DNA of 64,000 nt from JAGMCJ01 sp046761005 (GTDB taxonomy: Archaea > Thermoplasmatota > Thermoplasmata > RBG-16-68-12 > JAGMCJ01), in NCBI GenBank assembly GCA_046761005.1, contig JBHIFI010000002.1, positions 4,399-68,398 of the forward strand, read 5' to 3'. Within the stretch, counting starts at the first letter, position 1, and each line of letters opens with the position of its first letter. The notes beneath the pieces are model-generated. The model was not told where the DNA came from and searched no databases. It worked only from the letters and a program-made list of their open reading frames with translations. Below, one piece after another: positions 60,522-64,000 of this stretch. The translations under genes were made by a program, and so were the position numbers.

Positions 60522-61532
60522 TTATCTCAACGGAAAGATGGGATCCAACTTCCTCAATCTCCGATTCGGAATCACTGCCATTACGTCAGTGTAACCAGGA
60601 AGGCCCCCGCTCTTGGCCATGAATCTCTCTTCGTTTCCTCCTAGGGCATACTGAATGTAAGCGATCCTGCATTCTCTTCTGTATTTTCTCTTCGCGAAGT
60701 CTATCAAATCGTAACAAGCCATTTCCTCTCCTGGAACATAAGAGAGATCGGAGAGGTCAAGAATCTTCAGAAGAGAACCCTCCCTTATTCCCAGTCGAAA
60801 AAAAAGGTTGGCGAGTTTCACTTTCCAGGAAAGTCTCGTGATAATCATCTTGGTGATATACCATTGTCTCACAGCTCTCAATGTTGCGACTATTCCTTCA
60901 TTTCTCTCTGCAACGTAGAAGCTACCAAGCGACCTCTTCTTAATCTTGTAACGACTCATGAGCCACTTCTCTGTCACTTCGGGTTTGAAGTTATGTTTAT
61001 CGTAGAATGATGAGATAATCTCGGTCATATCTTCAAGGTCGTTCTCTGTGGCCTCTCTCAGCAATGCGCCAGAGGCCATCTTGCGCCTTCTCATTGTCAG
61101 GATCCTGAATCCGAACCCACCCACTCTGGAGAAACCGCACTTCTGGAATGTTCTGAGTGAAGCCAGGTTCTTCCCAATAACAACAGCCCAGAAGATTTCT
61201 GCCCCCTCCTCCATTCCCCTGTCGATGGCGCGAGATATGAGAGAACTCCCAATCCCCTTTTTTCTGTATTGCGGATGGACTCGTAGGCTTGAGATGTAAC
61301 CACACCTGCGATGGTTCCCGTTCACATATAGATTGTCGAGAGTGCAAAAAACCGCTCCCACTACCCTACCGTCTTCTTCTGCCACATAGGGGAAGAAATT
61401 CTCCGAGTCAGGGCGGCGTATGTAGGTCGGCCTCCTGTCAACGTAATATGAAACTAGACCCTCCTCAGGAGCTATTCTATCAAGCTCAATGAGTTCCTCA
61501 TTGTCTTCTGGTTTAGGGGATCTTACTATCAA
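60522..61532 (-). CDS. GNAT-family acetyltransferase, two GNAT-like modules
   Basis: 336 aa. The first module is canonical (YISSLRVHPQYRKKGIGSSL with the acetyl-CoA loop R/Q-x-x-G-x-G/A, about 78-97; NLASLRTFQKCGF). The second, about 155-320, has LREATENDLEDMTEI and looks like a degenerate GNAT repeat without a clear CoA loop. Substrate unknown. TTG start. Shares a 97-bp AT-rich divergent promoter region with the radical SAM gene, where nothing else is visible. Confidence 0.8.
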   Translation of the reverse strand: MIVRSPKPEDNEELIELDRIAPEEGLVSYYVDRRPTYIRRPDSENFFPYVAEEDGRVVGAVFCTLDNLYVNGNHRRCGYISSLRVHPQYRKKGIGSSLISRAIDRGMEEGAEIFWAVVIGKNLASLRTFQKCGFSRVGGFGFRILTMRRRKMASGALLREATENDLEDMTEIISSFYDKHNFKPEVTEKWLMSRYKIKKRSLGSFYVAERNEGIVATLRAVRQWYITKMIITRLSWKVKLANLFFRLGIREGSLLKILDLSDLSYVPGEEMACYDLIDFAKRKYRRECRIAYIQYALGGNEERFMAKSGGLPGYTDVMAVIPNRRLRKLDPIFPLR

Positions 61533-61629
61533 GTGTCTCGAAACGAAAATGTTATGGTTATTTAAGGATTAACATTCCTGAATTTCATCTAGAATCTCAC
61601 ATCCCGAAATTCACCTGGTAAGGAATGAC

Positions 61630-63054
61630 ATGAAGTGCAATGTATTGCTCGCCTACCCTCCATACAAACTATATCAAACGGTCCCACCGTTGGGATTGGG
61701 TTATCTGGCAAGCTATTTGAGAGAGATGAGAGAGGATGTCGATGTGAGAATAATCGATTACAATGTGGAAGGATCGCTTACTCACTTCTACAGAAGGGAT
61801 TTGAAAAAGGATCTGGAATCCTTCGACATCATTGGCATAGGGTTCATGACGCCTATGGTGGATGAAGCTTTCCATCTGGCTAAGATAGCTAATACTATGG
61901 GGAAACCTGTTATCTTTGGCGGTCCCCATGCTGCCGCTCTTCCAGAGGAAATGTTATCCAGCGGATTGGTGGATGTGGTGGTTAGAGGAGAGGGGGAGCA
62001 AACCCTTGCAGAGCTGTGCGGTCTCTGGGCTGAAGGATCTCGTTTCGAGGACCTCTCTGATGTGGTTGGAATATCCTATGTTGAAGACGGGGGAGTCACG
62101 CACAATCCCGATAGACCATTTATCCAAGACCTGGACAGTATCCCTTTCCCCGCTAGAGATCTCCTCAACCTCGATGCTTATAGAGTAAGATATCCCGGGT
62201 TAGCCTTCAGCAAGCCCACGGTGAATATCATAGGAAGTCGGGGCTGTCCCAATCGCTGCATTTTCTGTGCCTCCTGTGTCATATGGAAGAGGAAGACCCG
62301 GTTTAGGAGCCCTGAGAACATCGTTGAGGAGCTTGAATCTGTTATCAGTGGTTTTGGGGTTACGCAATTCAACTTCAACGATGACACGTTCACTCTCAAG
62401 ACGGATAACGTCATACGTATGTGTGAGATGATTATTGACAGGGGATTGGACCTTAGATGGGCATGCAGCACAAGGGTGACATCCGCAGACAAAGAGATGT
62501 TTGAGATGATGAAAAAGAGTGGATGCACTCGAATCGGTCTGGGCATAGAGTCTGCCAATCCAGATGTTCTCAAGAACATCAAGAAAGGAATTACCGTGGA
62601 AAAAGCATCAAGAGCAGTTCGTTTTGCGAAGGAAGCGGGTCTTGAGGTTATCACCTATTTCTTGGTGGGCAACCCAGGGGAGAATAGGAAGTCGATTAAG
62701 GACACGATTGACTTCATCGTTGAACACGAGCTGGATTCCTTTCCAGGTGTAGTGGAACCACTGCCAGGGACCGAACTCTACGAGATTGCGAAAGAACGCG
62801 GTTGGTTGAGGGACTTCAAGTGGAGCCAGCTTCTGAAAGCAGAGAATCGCACAATCGTGAGGACGGAGGAGTTATCTCATGAAGATGTTGAGACTCTCAC
62901 TATGGTCTCAAAGATAGTTCTGAATCGCGCTAGGCGGGGTCTATTGTATGGGTTTGGGTCCTTTCTCTATCACATGACCCACAGACCGGATCTGGCGGGT
63001 CGCATTTTTGCTGAAACCCTTGGCTATTATGTGAACCCAGGAAAGTGGAGCTGA
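61630..63054 (+). CDS. B12-binding-domain radical SAM protein
   Basis: 474 aa. N-terminal cobalamin-binding Rossmann domain (VLLAYPPYKLYQTVPPLGLG, FGGPHAAALPEE; no clear DxHxxG, so B12 may bind base-off without His), then radical SAM with RGCPNRCIFC (CxxxCxxC, about 203-210), FNDDTF and IGLGIESANPDVL, and a C-terminal helical part. Related enzymes are BchE-, P-methylase- and Elp3-like methylases or cyclases; the reaction is not predictable. ATG 61630 with weak AAGGA. cobO nearby could supply or tune the corrinoid. Confidence 0.82.
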   Translation: MKCNVLLAYPPYKLYQTVPPLGLGYLASYLREMREDVDVRIIDYNVEGSLTHFYRRDLKKDLESFDIIGIGFMTPMVDEAFHLAKIANTMGKPVIFGGPHAAALPEEMLSSGLVDVVVRGEGEQTLAELCGLWAEGSRFEDLSDVVGISYVEDGGVTHNPDRPFIQDLDSIPFPARDLLNLDAYRVRYPGLAFSKPTVNIIGSRGCPNRCIFCASCVIWKRKTRFRSPENIVEELESVISGFGVTQFNFNDDTFTLKTDNVIRMCEMIIDRGLDLRWACSTRVTSADKEMFEMMKKSGCTRIGLGIESANPDVLKNIKKGITVEKASRAVRFAKEAGLEVITYFLVGNPGENRKSIKDTIDFIVEHELDSFPGVVEPLPGTELYEIAKERGWLRDFKWSQLLKAENRTIVRTEELSHEDVETLTMVSKIVLNRARRGLLYGFGSFLYHMTHRPDLAGRIFAETLGYYVNPGKWS

Positions 63055-63108
63055 GGGAAGAGGCAATTACCCTCACTAGGCAAGTTTCTCGATGAAACGG
63101 AAAGAGGA

Positions 63109-63130
63109 CCCAGAAAAAGTCCAATCTGGG
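63109..63130 (+). terminator. Hairpin downstream of the radical SAM gene
   Basis: CCCAGA-10 nt-TCTGGG, followed within about 20 bp by a T-rich run (63150-63158) that also forms the next gene's TATA region. May aid termination. Confidence 0.3.
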
Positions 63131-63190
63131 GGTACAGTATTCTACGAGTCTTTTTATATTCTTACCATCATCACGTTTCAGTGATTCATC

Positions 63191-63484
63191 ATGTACGTCG
63201 TTTTCAACATCAACAAGGAAAAGACGGGAAAGATGAATGAAGCTCTGAAGGATGATTTGGTGAGTAGGCAGAGCATATCAATCAGGGAAGCAAAGGTTCT
63301 CGGGGAGGATATGGAAGGAACGCTCCTTCTTGTTGAGGGTACTGAGGAGGCTATTGAGCGGGCCAAGGAGATATTCCAGGACATCGGAGAGAGTCTCCCA
63401 CAGGACAAATCGAAGGTTATTTACGACAAGTTTAAGGCCGAAGAGGACACAGTCGCTGATGGAGTCGGTTTTCTTTTTGGATGA
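63191..63484 (+). CDS. Small acidic hypothetical protein
   Basis: 97 aa with an alternating strand-helix pattern: MYVVFNINKEKTGKMNEAL, DMEGTLLLVEGTEEAIERA, then a Lys/Glu-rich C-terminus ending VADGVGFLFG. The beta-alpha-beta feel suggests a ferredoxin-like or ACT-like fold, but no family is recognised. TTTTTATATT at 63150-63159 is about 35 bp before the ATG, so the leader is short. Convergent with the last gene of the window. Confidence 0.6.
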   Translation: MYVVFNINKEKTGKMNEALKDDLVSRQSISIREAKVLGEDMEGTLLLVEGTEEAIERAKEIFQDIGESLPQDKSKVIYDKFKAEEDTVADGVGFLFG

Positions 63485-63493
63485 TTTCGATTA

Positions 63494-63591
63494 GTCGGGA
63501 AGGTTTGGGCCGTTGTGCATTATTGAGAACTCTGTATTCAGTGGGTTCATTATCGAAGATGATAATGGTTATCCCGACTTCGGCCAACGGC
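63494..63591 (+). ncRNA. Candidate structured RNA with crossing stems
   Basis: Three perfect 7-bp stems: GTCGGGA (63494) with TCCCGAC (63572), GCCGTTG (63509) with CAACGGC (63585), and an inner hairpin CATTATC/GATAATG (63548-63567). The first two cross, as in an H-type pseudoknot. It lies in the 133-bp gap between two convergent small genes. The second stem is the same as the acceptor stem of tRNA-Thr at 33404, but there are no tRNA D or T arms. No promoter is obvious. Confidence 0.3.
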
Positions 63592-63617
63592 TCTGTCTCG
63601 CCATCCAACAAGAGTCT

Positions 63618-63869
63618 CTATAGTGTCCTTATCTTCTCAGCCACAAAATCCTTAATCTCGGGATCGTCTGGGATAGTGAGGGATTTCTTGAACCTCTCCG
63701 TTCCATCGTCGAGATAATACCCTCTTGAAACAGAGATGAATTCGTTCTCCTCTCCGTCCTCAGTAGTTGCCTTTTTCCTGGCAATTTCGAGGAAATTGCT
63801 TTTCCCAAAATTAACTTTCTCAGCCCTCAGCGTTTCAAAATGCACTTTTGGTTTCCTTTGGGTTTCCAT
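63618..63869 (-). CDS. Small hypothetical protein
   Basis: 83 aa from ATG 63869 (METQRKPKVHFETLRAEKV). Lys/Glu-rich, with a strand pair EFISVSRGYYLDDGTERFKKS and a C-terminal helix PEIKDFVAEKI. No family recognised; the fold could be a small beta-sheet nucleic-acid-binding type. The frame is open to 63995, but TAAATATATCC near 63974-63984 (minus strand) would be the TATA box, so the longer start is excluded. GGGGG lies 7-8 bases before the chosen ATG. Predicted leader about 80 nt. Confidence 0.6.
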   Translation of the reverse strand: METQRKPKVHFETLRAEKVNFGKSNFLEIARKKATTEDGEENEFISVSRGYYLDDGTERFKKSLTIPDDPEIKDFVAEKIRTL

Positions 63870-64000
63870 CGTTTTTCCCCCGGTGTTCGTGCGAGGTAGT
63901 TGTGGACGTCGCACGACTATTCCCTTAGCCCTTTGGCGTGGAGGTTCAGGGTGGACACTATGAAAGCGTTGGATATATTTAAGCTGATATGCCAAACCTA

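Noticed and set aside
63509..63592. tRNA gene with ends like tRNA-Thr
   Set aside because: Acceptor-like ends pair, but no D-arm GG, no anticodon arm and no TTC-type T-arm could be placed, even allowing an intron.
1..64000. CRISPR arrays, rRNA genes, prophage structural genes
   Set aside because: None seen. The only repeat with regular spacing (9-mers every 143-144 bp) has conserved long units and short variable boxes, the reverse of a CRISPR array.

Overview
The window is archaeal chromosomal DNA from a euryarchaeote-type lineage. Archaeal markers include family-B DNA polymerase, primase large subunit PriL, ribosomal protein L15e, transcription factor TFB, Gar1, tRNA-splicing endonuclease, a group II chaperonin, two-domain Cdc48, archaeal type II GAPDH, RqcH and a CDP-alcohol phosphotransferase of archaeal lipid synthesis. 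A bacterial-type grpE-dnaK-dnaJ cluster, a PPAT/NTP-phosphatase fusion and PEF-CTERM-like tails on secreted proteins would suit a member of the Thermoplasmatota. There is no rRNA in the window, so that placement is an inference. Many genes have a TATA box about 26-30 bp upstream of the start codon, which points to frequent leaderless transcription, and GTG/TTG starts are common.

Layout. 1-8 kb: a truncated secreted propeller-like protein, the YchF GTPase, PolB, L15e, a THUMP/ThiI-like protein that has lost its PP-loop, and a TauE/SafE permease. 8.9-12.1 kb: an accessory stretch with a degenerate SWIM-finger protein, a DDE insertion sequence abutting a RelE/RHH toxin-antitoxin pair, and a SEC-C protein, ending at the 3' side of tRNA-Leu(CAG). 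12.2-18.2 kb: a sugar-nucleotide block (GlmM-like mutase, GlmU-like transferase, GT4 glycosyltransferase) facing an FBPase/IMPase-NAD kinase-JAMM operon. 18.2-24 kb: thermosome, GrpE, DnaK and DnaJ. 24-36 kb: housekeeping genes including cdc48, glnA, htpX, rqcH, priL, a lipid synthase and Fap7-type adenylate kinase, plus tRNA-Thr(GGT) and a rubredoxin-like gene remnant. 36-46.6 kb: two overlapping genes for a 2,752-residue membrane-anchored subtilase with an inserted beta-propeller and a membrane-anchored peptide-binding protein, apparently a surface protein-degradation and peptide-capture unit. 46.7-53 kb: truA/trmJ, GAPDH, coaD fusion, gar1-tfb and endA. 53-64 kb: an archaeal XRE regulator, a giant pilin-like surface protein with FG-GAP repeats facing a winged-helix STAND-type ATPase, cobO, a GNAT protein, a B12-binding radical SAM enzyme and two small unknown genes.

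The most unusual signal lies outside the genes. Two distant divergent intergenic regions (18356-18651, upstream of the thermosome gene, and 52955-53250, upstream of the XRE regulator) carry the same composite: 9-mer, unit A (135 bp), 9-mer, unit B (134 bp), 9-mer. The units have terminal inverted repeats of one family. Unit B is identical base for base at both loci, while unit A is only about two-thirds identical. The 9-mer is the same within a locus (slightly decayed at one site) but different between loci, as expected of target-site duplications. At both loci the array ends exactly 10 bp before an identical TATA box. This looks like a family of small non-autonomous mobile elements that insert next to one another at a fixed distance upstream of promoters, or else a modular promoter-attached regulatory cassette with locus-specific 9-bp boxes.
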